Positions 53,900 through 63,288 of a DNA stretch of 64,000 bases are shown piece by piece. The DNA is from Chitinimonas viridis (lineage in GTDB: Bacteria; Pseudomonadota; Gammaproteobacteria; Burkholderiales; Chitinimonadaceae). The stretch is taken from positions 438,447-502,446 of the forward strand of contig NZ_JAUFPU010000018.1 of NCBI RefSeq assembly GCF_030409555.1. The letters run 5' to 3'. Each line of letters opens with the position of its first letter. Position 1 is the first letter of the stretch. Position numbers and translations under genes: made by a program. The notes beneath the pieces are model-generated. The model was not told the DNA's origin. It saw nothing but the letters and a program-made list of their open reading frames with translations, and ran no database searches.

Positions 53900-54979
53900 A
53901 TGGCAGACCCCAAGCAACCCCTGGCTGGCGTCAAGGTTGTCGAACTTGGCTCGCTGATCGCCGGGCCGTTCTGTACCCGCCTGATGGCCGACTTCGGCGC
54001 GGAAGTCACCAAGATAGAGCCGCCCGAGGGCGACCCCTTGCGGCGCTGGCGGCGGCTGCACCAGGGTACATCGCTGTGGTGGTATGTGCAGAGCCGTGGC
54101 AAGCGCTGCATCACCCTCAATCTCAAGCTCGATGCCGACCGCCAGCGCGCCCGCGAGCTCTGTGCCGGCGCCGATATCGTAGTGGAGAACTTCCGCCCCG
54201 GCGTGATGGAGAAACTGGGCCTGGGTTGGGACACCCTCTCGGCCCTCAATCCCAGGCTGGTGATGGTGCGTATCTCCGGTTTTGGCCAGAGCGGGCCCTA
54301 TCGCGATCTGCCCGGCTTTGGCGCGGTGGGGGAATCCATGGGCGGCCTGCGCTATGTGACCGGCTTTGCCGACAGGCCACCGGTACGCACCGGGGTGTCG
54401 ATAGGCGATTCCATTGCGGCGCTCTACGCCGTCATGGGCGCCCTGATGGCCCTGCGCCAGGTCGAGGTCAACGGCGGCCGGGGGCAGATAGTCGATGTGG
54501 CGCTGTACGAGGCCGTGTTCGCCATGATGGAGAGCCTGGTGCCCGAGTTCGACCACGACGGCTTTATCCGCGAACGCAGCGGCAACATCATGCCCGGCAT
54601 CACGCCCTCGAACACCCATACCACCGCCGATGGCCGGCATATCACCATCGGTGCCAATGGCGATGCCATCTTTGTCCGGCTGATGCGCGCCATAGGCCGC
54701 CATGATCTGGCGGCAGCACCCGACCTGGCGGACAACGCCGGCCGCGATGCCCGCCGTGACGAGATCTATGCCGTGATAGACCAGTGGGTAGGCCGCCACA
54801 GCCACGACGAAGTCATGGCCGCCCTCAAGCAAGCCGAAGTCCCCGCATCCAAGGTCTATTCGGTGGCCGACATGCTGGCCAACCCACACTTCCACGCCCG
54901 CGAGATGTTCATCCCCCTGACCCTGCCCGATGGCAAGGTGATACGGATGCCGGGCATCGTCCCCAAGCTGGTCGGATAG
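53900..54979 (+). CDS. CaiB/BaiF (family III) CoA transferase, C-terminally short
   Basis: 359 residues from ATG 53900. Family motifs: LAGVKVVELGSLIAGPFCTRLMADFGAEVTKIE, LDADRQRARELCAGADIVVENFRPG, ISGFGQSGPY and the catalytic Asp (about 199) in IVDVALYEAV. These enzymes move CoA between acyl acids. Relatives usually continue about 30-40 residues beyond the final GIVPKL with a segment of GEHT...; here the frame stops at GIVPKLVG, suggesting a truncated end. Partner genes for a particular pathway are not present. Confidence 0.88.
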   Translation: MADPKQPLAGVKVVELGSLIAGPFCTRLMADFGAEVTKIEPPEGDPLRRWRRLHQGTSLWWYVQSRGKRCITLNLKLDADRQRARELCAGADIVVENFRPGVMEKLGLGWDTLSALNPRLVMVRISGFGQSGPYRDLPGFGAVGESMGGLRYVTGFADRPPVRTGVSIGDSIAALYAVMGALMALRQVEVNGGRGQIVDVALYEAVFAMMESLVPEFDHDGFIRERSGNIMPGITPSNTHTTADGRHITIGANGDAIFVRLMRAIGRHDLAAAPDLADNAGRDARRDEIYAVIDQWVGRHSHDEVMAALKQAEVPASKVYSVADMLANPHFHAREMFIPLTLPDGKVIRMPGIVPKLVG

Positions 54980-55041
54980 GCCGAGGCGGGACTTGTAAGA
55001 AAACCGTCACGGCCACCGGCCCACAGGCTGGCTATGCTGGG

Positions 55042-56088
55042 ATGCAGCCCCCTGCCGACCCGCCCGCCATGCTCTATGACCGCCTGCCCGAACTTGCCCA
55101 ACTGGAGCGCCTGATCGCGCATGGCCAGGGCTACTTGCGGGCGCAGACCGTGGCTGAGGTGCGCGCGGGTGGGCATGCCCTGCCGGTCAAGCTGCTGAGC
55201 ATGGGCAGCGAGCGGCCGGATGCGCCGGTGGTGGGTTTCTTTGGCGGTGTGCATGGGCTGGAGCGTATAGGCACCCAGGTGGTGCTGGCCTTTATCCACA
55301 ACCTGCTGATGCGGCTGCGCTGGGACCCGCTACTGGAACACCAGTTGAGCCAGGTACGGCTGCTGTTCATGCCGCTGGTGAACCCTGGCGGCATGCTGCA
55401 GCGGCGTCGCGCCAACCCGGCCGGGATAGACCTGATGCGCAATGCCCCCATCAATGCCAGCGAGCCGGTGGCCTGGCTGGTGGGCGGGCATCGCCTGGGC
55501 GGCTGGCTGCCTTGGTATCGTGGCCCCGATGGCGAGGACATGGCTCCCGAAAGCCAGGCCCTGTGCGAGGTGGTGGCCGCCGAGATGCTGGGACGGCCGC
55601 TGGCGCTGGCGCTGGATTGCCATTCCGGCTTTGGGCTGCGCGACCGTATCTGGTTTCCCCTGGCGGGCAGCCGCCGGCCTATTGATGTACTGGGCGAGAT
55701 CTACACCCTCAAGACCCTGTTCGACCAGGCTTACCCGCACCATCGCTATGTATTCGAGCCGCAAAGCCGGCAGTACCTGACCCATGGGGATTTGTGGGAC
55801 CACCTCTACCTGCAGTCGCGCCAGCTGGGGCAAGGCTTGTTCCTGCCACTGACGCTGGAGATGGGTTCGTGGAACTGGGTACGCAAGAACCCGCGCCAGT
55901 TGTTCTCGCGCCTGGGGGTGTTCAATCCGGTGGCACCGCATAGGCAGCAGCGGGTGATGCGCACCCACCTTGCCTTCATGGAATTCCTGACCCGCCTGGC
56001 CGGCAGCGAGCAGCGCTGGCTGGCCGGCCACCTGCGCAGTGCCCGCCACCGCATGGACGCCATGCACCTATGGTATCGCGATGCCTGA
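55042..56088 (+). CDS. M14-type zinc carboxypeptidase family protein
   Basis: 348 residues from ATG 55042; ATG 55069 (MLYDRLPELAQLERL) is the alternative. The zinc ligands are H71-x-x-E74 (GGVHGLERIG) and H194 (LDCHSGFG), with the general-base glutamate E273 in TLEMGSWNW. No signal peptide, so it appears cytosolic. Related to M14 carboxypeptidases and amidases acting on peptides or acyl amides; substrate unknown. It overlaps the alpha/beta hydrolase gene by eight bases, suggesting a joint pathway. Confidence 0.82.
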   Translation: MQPPADPPAMLYDRLPELAQLERLIAHGQGYLRAQTVAEVRAGGHALPVKLLSMGSERPDAPVVGFFGGVHGLERIGTQVVLAFIHNLLMRLRWDPLLEHQLSQVRLLFMPLVNPGGMLQRRRANPAGIDLMRNAPINASEPVAWLVGGHRLGGWLPWYRGPDGEDMAPESQALCEVVAAEMLGRPLALALDCHSGFGLRDRIWFPLAGSRRPIDVLGEIYTLKTLFDQAYPHHRYVFEPQSRQYLTHGDLWDHLYLQSRQLGQGLFLPLTLEMGSWNWVRKNPRQLFSRLGVFNPVAPHRQQRVMRTHLAFMEFLTRLAGSEQRWLAGHLRSARHRMDAMHLWYRDA

Positions 56089-56890
56089 GCCTCACCCCTG
56101 GGTGTTGCTACGCGGGCTGGGGCGGGAGGCACGCCACTGGGGTAGCCTGCCGGGCCTGCTGGCGGCTGCAACCGGCAGCCGTATCTACACCCCGGACCTG
56201 CCCGGCAATGGCCGGCTATGGCGCCAACCGAGCGCCAGCAGCATTGCGGGGCAGCTACGCCAGTTGCGCCTGCAACTGGCCACGCCCTTGAGCCATGGGC
56301 CGGTACAGGTGCTGGCGATCTCGCTGGGCGGCATGGTGGCGCTGGAATGGGCCACCCGCCATCCCGAGGAGGTGGCGCGGCTGGCGCTGGTGAACACCAG
56401 CCTGGCGGGTTTGGCTGCCCCCTGGCAACGACTGCGCTGGCAGCGCTACCCGGCGCTGCTGCGCCTGCTGTGGCAAGACGCGGCAATGCGTGAGCACGGT
56501 ATTTTGCAGATCACCAGCAATCTGCCGGTGCGGCGCCAGGCGGTGCTGCACGACTGGCAGCAGTGGCAGCAAGCCTGTCCCGTTTCGGCCAGCAACCTGC
56601 TGCGCCAGTTGGCCGCGGCCGCCCGCTACCGACCCCCCGCAGCCTGGCCCCGCTGCCCGGCACTCTTGCTGAACAGCCAAGAAGACCAGCTGGTACACCC
56701 ACGCTGCTCGCAGCGGCTGGCCCAGGCCAGCGGCTGGCCGCTACGGCTACACCCCTATGCCGGCCACGATCTGGCGCTGGACGACCCGCTCTGGCTGGCC
56801 CAGCAGGTGGCTGGCTGGGCACGACATAAGGCCGAACCAGCACTGGCAATAGAACCAGGGGAGTACGCAGCGCCCCCCGGAGCGCGGTAG
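56081..56890 (+). CDS. Alpha/beta hydrolase
   Basis: 269 residues from ATG 56081. RGLGREARHWGSLPGLLAAATGSRIYTPDLPGNG is the oxyanion-hole start, nucleophile in VLAISLGGMVALEWA (AISLGG instead of GxSxG), Asp in SQEDQLVHP and His in AGHDLALDDP. A small esterase- or MenH/BioH-like hydrolase; substrate unknown. Overlaps the M14 gene. Confidence 0.88.
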   Translation: MPEPHPWVLLRGLGREARHWGSLPGLLAAATGSRIYTPDLPGNGRLWRQPSASSIAGQLRQLRLQLATPLSHGPVQVLAISLGGMVALEWATRHPEEVARLALVNTSLAGLAAPWQRLRWQRYPALLRLLWQDAAMREHGILQITSNLPVRRQAVLHDWQQWQQACPVSASNLLRQLAAAARYRPPAAWPRCPALLLNSQEDQLVHPRCSQRLAQASGWPLRLHPYAGHDLALDDPLWLAQQVAGWARHKAEPALAIEPGEYAAPPGAR

Positions 56891-57036
56891 GATTAGCCCG
56901 GTGCTACCCGCAAGGCCGGTCAGGCATTATGGGTAGCGTTTATCCGCCCACGGCATATGCTGCCGCGTGTTGCACCGGTGTGGTGCAAGGCGCAAGCCGG
57001 GGGCCAGACCCACCACCAGCCTACCCTGTCGCCATC

Positions 57037-57294
57037 ATGATCCTCGACTTCGAACTCTCTCCCGCCGACGACGCTCGCAAGGAAATCGCCAGCGTACTGA
57101 CCCATATCGACCGTTTTCTGCAAGGCCGCGAAAATGGCCTAGCGCACGCCAGCAAAGACGATCTCAAGGCCTATCTCAAGTCCATGTTCAACTTCTCCAC
57201 CGATGTGCTGAGTATGGTGGTGACCAAGGAAGCCTACGCGCTGGAGCTTGAACTGGGCTACGTCAAAGTGGTCTGCAAGCTGAAACGCTACTGA
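57037..57294 (+). CDS. Hypothetical small protein
   Basis: 85 residues from ATG 57037. ILDFELSPADDARKEIASVLTHIDRFLQGREN ... DDLKAYLKSMFNFSTDVLSMVVTKEAYALELELGYVKVVCKLKRY. Helical N-terminus then two strands; no signal, no family recognised. It sits between the hydrolase and the DUF3857 gene. The upstream frame to 56929 is probably not translated. Confidence 0.6.
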   Translation: MILDFELSPADDARKEIASVLTHIDRFLQGRENGLAHASKDDLKAYLKSMFNFSTDVLSMVVTKEAYALELELGYVKVVCKLKRY

Positions 57295-57467
57295 CCTGTC
57301 ACTTGCAATATAATCAGTAACTTACCCTGCTGTTGCCACGGGCATCCGGGGGCCGTAGCAGGGGCTGGCTGCGCCTGTTCCTTGTTTCCAGGTGGATAGG
57401 CCACCACCGCCATGCCCCGTCGTACCTCTCCCTGTTGTTTCATTGATTGAGTATTGGTTTCATACGC

Positions 57468-60254
57468 ATGCGATTTCATGGCTTATTGCTGACCGCCCTG
57501 CTGGGCGTTGCTTACACCTCCCCCCTGCACGCCTACGCAGCCACCGCCAACCCGGCCCGCGAGCAGGATATCCTGGCCCGCAGCTTCAGCCGGGGTGCGC
57601 CACTGCCCCAATGGGCACAACCCCTGGCCGAGATTCCCGCCACCCGGCGCGAAGACCCGCTGGTAGTTAGGCTAGCCGAGACCCAGTCTTATGCCGGCGC
57701 CACCCAGGCCACCCTGATCAACCGCGCCGTGCAGGTCAACGACCGCAATATGCTCGATCGTATCGGCCAGCTTTCGCTGACCTACTACCCCGATTACCAG
57801 AAGCTCAAGCTGCACCGCCTGACCATACTGCGCGACGACAAGCCGCTGGACCATACCCGCACCGTCAACGCGCGCCTGCTGCAGCGCGAGCAGGCACTGG
57901 AGCAAGGCATGTACACCGGTGCCAGCACGGTACAACTGCTGGTCGAAGACGTCCGCCTGGGCGATACCCTCTGGCTGACCTACAGCATCGAGGGCAGCAA
58001 CCCGGTATTTGGCAACCGCCTGACCGAGGACTACTCCTGGGATAGCGCCGACCCGGTGGAACTACGCAGCCTGACTGTCTTCTACCCGGCGCAGCGGCCG
58101 GTGCGCTGGCAGCAGTTTGGTGATTTCCGCACCGATGCCATCAGCCCCAAAGTAGATGACTACAACGGCATGAAGCGCCTGCGCTTCGAGGCACGTGGGG
58201 TGGAGGCCCTGGAGTACGAAGGCGGCATCCCCTCAGAATACTTCCCCGCCCGTTTCCTGCAGTTCAGCGAATACCGCGACTGGAACGAAGTGGCGCGCTG
58301 GGCCACCGGCCTGTTCCCCGAGCCCAAGACCACCCCGGCACTGGCCGCGCTGGTGAAGCAGTTCAATGCCGAAGCCACCCCGGCTGCGCGTGCTGCCGCT
58401 GCGCTGCGCTGGGTGCAGAATGAAGTGCGTTACTTCAGCGTCTCCATCGGCGAGAACTCGCACAAGCCGCAAGACCCCAATGTGGTGATCAAGCGCCGCT
58501 ATGGCGACTGCAAGGACAAGACCTATCTGCTGGTCACCCTGCTGCGCGCCATGGGCATCACCGCCCACCCCTTGCTGGTATCGGCCCAGGCCCCGCTCTT
58601 GCCCGGCCGTATGATGGCCTCGCCCACGCTGTTCGACCATGTCATCGTGCAACTGCAAGTGGACGGCAAGACCTACCATGTCGACCCCACCCGCACCGGC
58701 CAGCCCTCGCCGCTGGACAAGCTGGCCCTGCCGCTGCCCGGCGCCAAGGGCCTGCTGGTGGCAGCCGACACCACCACGCTCAGCACCCTGCCCGAGCGCG
58801 ACAATAGCGCGATACGGTTCGAGCGGGACGAGCGCATCGTCATCCAGAGCTTTGATGGCGACGCTACCCTGGAAACCAACGAGACCTTCAGCGACAGCCA
58901 TGCCGAATCGGCCCGGCTCAATTTTCCCAGCATGTCGCGCACCGAGTTCAAGCGAGACCTGCTGGCCATCTACGAGAAGCAATACCCCGGCATTACCCTG
59001 GCCGCCGATCCCGAGTACCGCGACGATGTCGCCAGCAACAAGTTCTATCTGAAGGCCCGCTTCAAGCTGCCCAAGCCGCTGCAGCTAAAGGATGGCCGCT
59101 ACCGCATCGAGTACGACAGCAGCATCATCAGCGGCTCGCTGGGCATACCGGACAAGATAGTCCGCAACTACCCGCTGCAACTGGCACGCGGCACCTTCAC
59201 TGCCCGTTACCGGCTGCGACTGCAATGGCCAGATAGCGTGCGTCTGAACAAGGATCCGCAGAACACCACGCTCGATACGCCTTATTTCCGCGCCGCCGAG
59301 GAATACTCGGTACGCGGCAACAGCATGGATTACCTGCTCGACTACCAAGTCAAGGTCGACAGCGTGGCGGCCAAGGACGTACCCGACCTGCAGCAGCAGG
59401 CCAAGCAGTTGACCAACTACACCAGCGGCAATTTCAACGTGGATGCGCACTTTGCCAACCAGCAGCGTGACGGCAAGCTGTCCATGCGGGCGCTGGATGG
59501 CACATCCACCAGCCAGGATGCCCAACAGATCGTCGGCCAAGCCGCCAAGACCCGGCCCAGCAGCGAGGAAGACATCGCCACGCTCTGCCATGCCCTGTTG
59601 ACGGTCAACCAACTCAATGACAACAAGGCCGCACGCAGCCAGGTACAGGCCGTGGAATCGCTGGTCCGGCAGTTCCGCAAGAGCGTGGCCGCCCAGCGCT
59701 GCCAGGCCCGCGCCCTGCTCGAGGACGCCCGGTTCGCCGAGAGTGTGGCCGCCCATGAGAAGGCCGGCGAACTGGCCGATGACGACAGCGATATGCAGGA
59801 CCTTGCCTGGGCCCGCTATTACGCTGGCGACACCGACAAGGCACTGCAGGACATGGCGCGCTACAGCCAGGCCATGCGCGAGGAGAACGGCGCCCTGCCC
59901 GGCTTCGTGGCCGTCAACCAGCTGGCCCTGCTGAAACTGGCCGGACGCGAGATACCCGCCGACGCCCTGCAGTATGCCCAGCAGCTGCCCAACGGCCCCT
60001 GGCCCCGCCCGCTGCTGGGCATGCAGGCCGGCCTGATCAGCCCCGAGACCCTGCTGAAGCAGCTGCAGAGCCTGCCGGCCGATGAACGTGATCTGGCCTT
60101 GTCGGAAGCCTGGTACTACATCGGCCTGCAGCGCCTGGCCGAGCAAAAACCCGAGGAAGCCCGCAAGGCCTTCCAGTGGGTGGCCGACAATGGCATGCCC
60201 AGCTACGAGGAAACCGTCCAGGCCCGCATCCAGTTGCGGCGGCTGGGACAGTAA
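57468..60254 (+). CDS. Exported DUF3857-transglutaminase-like protein
   Basis: 928 residues from ATG 57468 (a TTG seven codons upstream is less likely). Signal peptide to AYAA (about 25). A beta-rich DUF3857 domain (about 45-260), then a transglutaminase-like cysteine protease fold with C348 (YGDCKDKTYLLVTLLRAMGI), the His in FDHVIVQLQ and Asp in YHVDPTRTG, so a likely active Cys-His-Asp triad; then a beta domain and a helical TPR-like end (about 720-928). Family members are periplasmic; substrate unknown. Confidence 0.88.
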   Translation: MRFHGLLLTALLGVAYTSPLHAYAATANPAREQDILARSFSRGAPLPQWAQPLAEIPATRREDPLVVRLAETQSYAGATQATLINRAVQVNDRNMLDRIGQLSLTYYPDYQKLKLHRLTILRDDKPLDHTRTVNARLLQREQALEQGMYTGASTVQLLVEDVRLGDTLWLTYSIEGSNPVFGNRLTEDYSWDSADPVELRSLTVFYPAQRPVRWQQFGDFRTDAISPKVDDYNGMKRLRFEARGVEALEYEGGIPSEYFPARFLQFSEYRDWNEVARWATGLFPEPKTTPALAALVKQFNAEATPAARAAAALRWVQNEVRYFSVSIGENSHKPQDPNVVIKRRYGDCKDKTYLLVTLLRAMGITAHPLLVSAQAPLLPGRMMASPTLFDHVIVQLQVDGKTYHVDPTRTGQPSPLDKLALPLPGAKGLLVAADTTTLSTLPERDNSAIRFERDERIVIQSFDGDATLETNETFSDSHAESARLNFPSMSRTEFKRDLLAIYEKQYPGITLAADPEYRDDVASNKFYLKARFKLPKPLQLKDGRYRIEYDSSIISGSLGIPDKIVRNYPLQLARGTFTARYRLRLQWPDSVRLNKDPQNTTLDTPYFRAAEEYSVRGNSMDYLLDYQVKVDSVAAKDVPDLQQQAKQLTNYTSGNFNVDAHFANQQRDGKLSMRALDGTSTSQDAQQIVGQAAKTRPSSEEDIATLCHALLTVNQLNDNKAARSQVQAVESLVRQFRKSVAAQRCQARALLEDARFAESVAAHEKAGELADDDSDMQDLAWARYYAGDTDKALQDMARYSQAMREENGALPGFVAVNQLALLKLAGREIPADALQYAQQLPNGPWPRPLLGMQAGLISPETLLKQLQSLPADERDLALSEAWYYIGLQRLAEQKPEEARKAFQWVADNGMPSYEETVQARIQLRRLGQ

Positions 60255-60263
60255 GAGCCTGTT

Positions 60264-60294
60264 CACCCCGCTCTCCCTTTTCGGGGGCGGGGTG
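60264..60294. terminator. Hairpin after the DUF3857 gene
   Basis: CACCCCGC ... GCGGGGTG, a perfect 8-bp outer stem with an inner CTCCC/GGGG pairing and TTTTC loop. No T-run after it. The upstream TAAGAGCCTGTTCAC matches the arms of the 19983-20043 repeat. Confidence 0.5.
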
Positions 60295-60436
60295 TACCGC
60301 CGGCCGCACGGCGCACTCGCCGCCAAGCAGCGTGCACCTGCAAGCGCCGCCATCCCCACCCTGGTGGATGCCGTACCCGCCCCACCCTTGCTACACTGCC
60401 GCCTCAGTCACACCATCCCAAAGTGCAGGCCGCAGC

Positions 60437-62269
60437 GTGTTCCAATGGTTTGAAAACCGCGTCAACCCCTACCCCGACGCCCCACCTTCCCAACCGCCCC
60501 ATGGCTTCTTCCCCTTCGTCTGGTCCGCCACCCGCGGCATGCGTGGGCTGATTGCCGCCATCATCCTGCTCACGGCCAGCATCGGCGCCTTCGAAGCCCT
60601 GTTGTTCAGCATGCTGGGCAGCGTGGTGGACTGGCTCTCGGCCACCGCCCCCAGCGAGCTATGGCAGAAGGAGCGCAGCAACCTGCTGCTGTTGGGCGGC
60701 ATCCTGCTGGCCAGCCCCCTGGTCATCGCCCTGCAGGCCATGTGCAAGTACCAGGGCCTGTTTGCCAACTTCCCCATGCGGCTGCGCTGGCATTACCACC
60801 GCCATCTGCTGGGCCAGAGCATGGGCTTCTACCAGGACGAGTTCGCCGGCCGGGTCGCCGCCAAGGTCATGCAGACAGCACTGGCGGTGCGCGATACCGT
60901 GGTCATCGTCTGCGACATCCTGGTGTTCGTGGTCATCTACTTCATCACCATGGTGGCCGTGGTCGGCGGCTTCGACCTGATCCTGCTGCTGCCTTTCATG
61001 GGCTGGCTGCTGGCCTACGGGCTGACGCTGTGGTTCTTTGTCCCCCGCCTGGGCAAGGTGGCCAGTGCTCAGGCCGATGCCCGCAGCCTGATGACAGGCC
61101 GCGTCACCGACGCCTACACCAATATCGCCACCGTCAAGCTGTTTGCCCATAGCCAGCGCGAAGCCACCTTTGCCCGCCACGCCATGGAAGAATTCATGCT
61201 CACCGCCCGCCAGCAAAACCGGCTGGTCAGCGGCTTCGAGGTCATCAACCACATCCTCAGCATGCTGCTGATAGGCAGCACGGCCGGTGCCACCCTCTGG
61301 CTATGGAGCCATGGCCAGGTCGGCATAGGCGCCGTGGCGGCCGCCACCGCCATGGCCCTGCGGCTCAACGGCATCTCGCACTGGATCATGTGGGAGATGG
61401 CCGCCCTGTTCGAGCAGATCGGCACCGTACAGGATGGCATCAGCACCCTGGCCCGCCCCATCACCATCCAGGACCAGGCGGGCGCCCAGCCGCTGCAGGT
61501 AAACCAGGGCGAAATCCGCTTCGAGCAGGTGCACTTTGCCTACGGCGGCAGCAAGGCCGTGCTGCAGGATCTCAACCTCACCATCCGCCCCGGCGAAAAA
61601 GTGGGCCTGGTGGGCCGCTCCGGCGCCGGCAAGAGCACCCTGGTCAACCTGCTGCTGCGCTTTTACGACGTGGAGCAGGGCCGCATCCTGATCGACGGCC
61701 AGGACATTGCCCAGGTCACGCAAGACAGCCTGCGCCGCCAGATCGGCATGGTCACCCAGGACACTTCGCTGCTGCACCGCTCAGTGCGCGACAACCTGCT
61801 CTACGGCCGCCCCGATGCCAGCGACGAACAGATGATCGCTGCCGCCCGCCGCGCCGAAGCGCATGAATTCATCGAACTCCTGACCGACCCCAAGGGCCGC
61901 ACCGCCTACGAGGCCCATGTGGGCGAGCGTGGCGTCAAGCTCAGCGGCGGCCAGCGCCAACGCGTCGCCATCGCCCGCGTCATGCTCAAGGACGCCCCCA
62001 TCCTGCTGCTGGACGAAGCCACCAGCGCACTCGACAGCGAAGTGGAAGCCGCCATCCAGAGCAGCCTCTACCGCCTGATGGAAGGCAAGACCGTGGTGGC
62101 CATTGCCCATCGCTTGTCCACAATCGCCGCCATGGACAGGCTGATCGTGATGGACGAAGGCCGGATAGTGGAACAAGGCAGCCATGCGGAGTTGCTGGCC
62201 CAGGGCGGGTTGTATGCGCGGCTATGGGCGCACCAGAGTGGGGGATTCTTGGGCGAGGAGAGTGGTTAA
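60437..62269 (+). CDS. ABC transporter, fused membrane and ATPase domains (MsbA/exporter type)
   Basis: 610 residues from the GTG at 60437 (family start FQWFENRVNPYPDAPP). Six membrane helices (about 35-330), then the nucleotide-binding domain: Walker A GRSGAGKST, Q-loop VTQDTSLL, signature LSGGQRQRVAIAR and Walker B ILLLDEATSALDSE with H-loop AHRLST. Half transporter that works as a homodimer to export lipids or drugs. Substrate unknown. The frame is open upstream to 60176 but that overlaps a hairpin region. Confidence 0.93.
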   Translation: MFQWFENRVNPYPDAPPSQPPHGFFPFVWSATRGMRGLIAAIILLTASIGAFEALLFSMLGSVVDWLSATAPSELWQKERSNLLLLGGILLASPLVIALQAMCKYQGLFANFPMRLRWHYHRHLLGQSMGFYQDEFAGRVAAKVMQTALAVRDTVVIVCDILVFVVIYFITMVAVVGGFDLILLLPFMGWLLAYGLTLWFFVPRLGKVASAQADARSLMTGRVTDAYTNIATVKLFAHSQREATFARHAMEEFMLTARQQNRLVSGFEVINHILSMLLIGSTAGATLWLWSHGQVGIGAVAAATAMALRLNGISHWIMWEMAALFEQIGTVQDGISTLARPITIQDQAGAQPLQVNQGEIRFEQVHFAYGGSKAVLQDLNLTIRPGEKVGLVGRSGAGKSTLVNLLLRFYDVEQGRILIDGQDIAQVTQDSLRRQIGMVTQDTSLLHRSVRDNLLYGRPDASDEQMIAAARRAEAHEFIELLTDPKGRTAYEAHVGERGVKLSGGQRQRVAIARVMLKDAPILLLDEATSALDSEVEAAIQSSLYRLMEGKTVVAIAHRLSTIAAMDRLIVMDEGRIVEQGSHAELLAQGGLYARLWAHQSGGFLGEESG

Positions 62270-62333
62270 TTCTGGCAAACAATTGAAATCCCATCAACCA
62301 CCAATACTAACCCTGTATGCGAGAACAACCCAT

Positions 62334-63071
62334 ATGATGAAACTCATCCCTGAACTCAAAAAAATACCCAAAAAAATCCTCATATACTTATTGCTTTACA
62401 CACTTCTCATCTCATTAATACATATCACTTATATATGCACGACCACCCCAGGGAAAGCTACCGAGACAACTAACAGCTTCCTTACCATAACAATGACAGC
62501 CTTGGGACTGTATATTGCATACGAAGGACTATCAACATGGAAAGCACAGCTCAAGGGACAGGCCGACCACGACCTAGCAAAACGGATATTGACAAACACA
62601 CACCGATACAGAATTTCAATAAAACAATTTAGGGCATATATCAGCAACTACGACTTGACTCTTCCCGAAAACAAGTCCAAAGAACACTTGACCAAAGAAT
62701 GGGAAAAATACTATTGCTACGAGCAACTTTACACACTGCGTCAAGACAAAGTTAGGCACGCCGAAACTAACTTATCTGAAGATCTTTATGAAGCCTGCGC
62801 CCTTTGGGGCAGCCAAGGTTACGCACTGGAAGAGGAACTCCATAACTTATTTCAACATGGCCGTCGACTAAAGTATGAATCCGACCAACTCCTCAAAGAC
62901 ATGCGAATGGAAGTGGACCCAACCTACACTCCCAGCATAATTCAAGTAGACAAAAGTGGCAGAGAAATTCTGTATACACCTGACAACCCCAGAAGTGATA
63001 TTTTTCTTTACACTTTAGAAAGTTCAACACAGGCCATCAGCAATATACTACGTGAAAAACTAGCCAACTAA
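62334..63071 (+). CDS. AT-rich orphan membrane protein
   Basis: 245 residues (second ATG 62337 also possible). Composition drops sharply: the gene is near 42 percent GC against over 60 percent in its neighbours, with many AAA/AAT/ATA codons. Two membrane helices (about 14-36 and 45-66) near the N-terminus, then a cytoplasmic, Lys/Glu/Tyr-rich helical domain of about 170 residues. I recognise no family. The base composition and codon use point to recent acquisition. It follows the ABC gene by 64 bases. Confidence 0.65.
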   Translation: MMKLIPELKKIPKKILIYLLLYTLLISLIHITYICTTTPGKATETTNSFLTITMTALGLYIAYEGLSTWKAQLKGQADHDLAKRILTNTHRYRISIKQFRAYISNYDLTLPENKSKEHLTKEWEKYYCYEQLYTLRQDKVRHAETNLSEDLYEACALWGSQGYALEEELHNLFQHGRRLKYESDQLLKDMRMEVDPTYTPSIIQVDKSGREILYTPDNPRSDIFLYTLESSTQAISNILREKLAN

Positions 63072-63288
63072 TCAAACCCACGCATTGTACAAATACACTT
63101 CATACGTACAAATAAATTATGATCATTACCAACGGTTATGCCACCGCTCAACTTGCATACTTGGGCGACGCCAGCTTGGAAGCAGCCTCATTCGCAACTC
63201 AAAGTGCTGCAGAGAATAGTGCCGCAGACACCTTGATTTCCCCAGTACTACCCCCACCCTCTACCTATCCCCACTTCCCGGTGCCCCC

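Noticed and set aside
53627-54895. Long reverse frame opposite the CoA transferase
   Set aside because: Antisense shadow; overlaps the M91 gene start in a conflicting frame.
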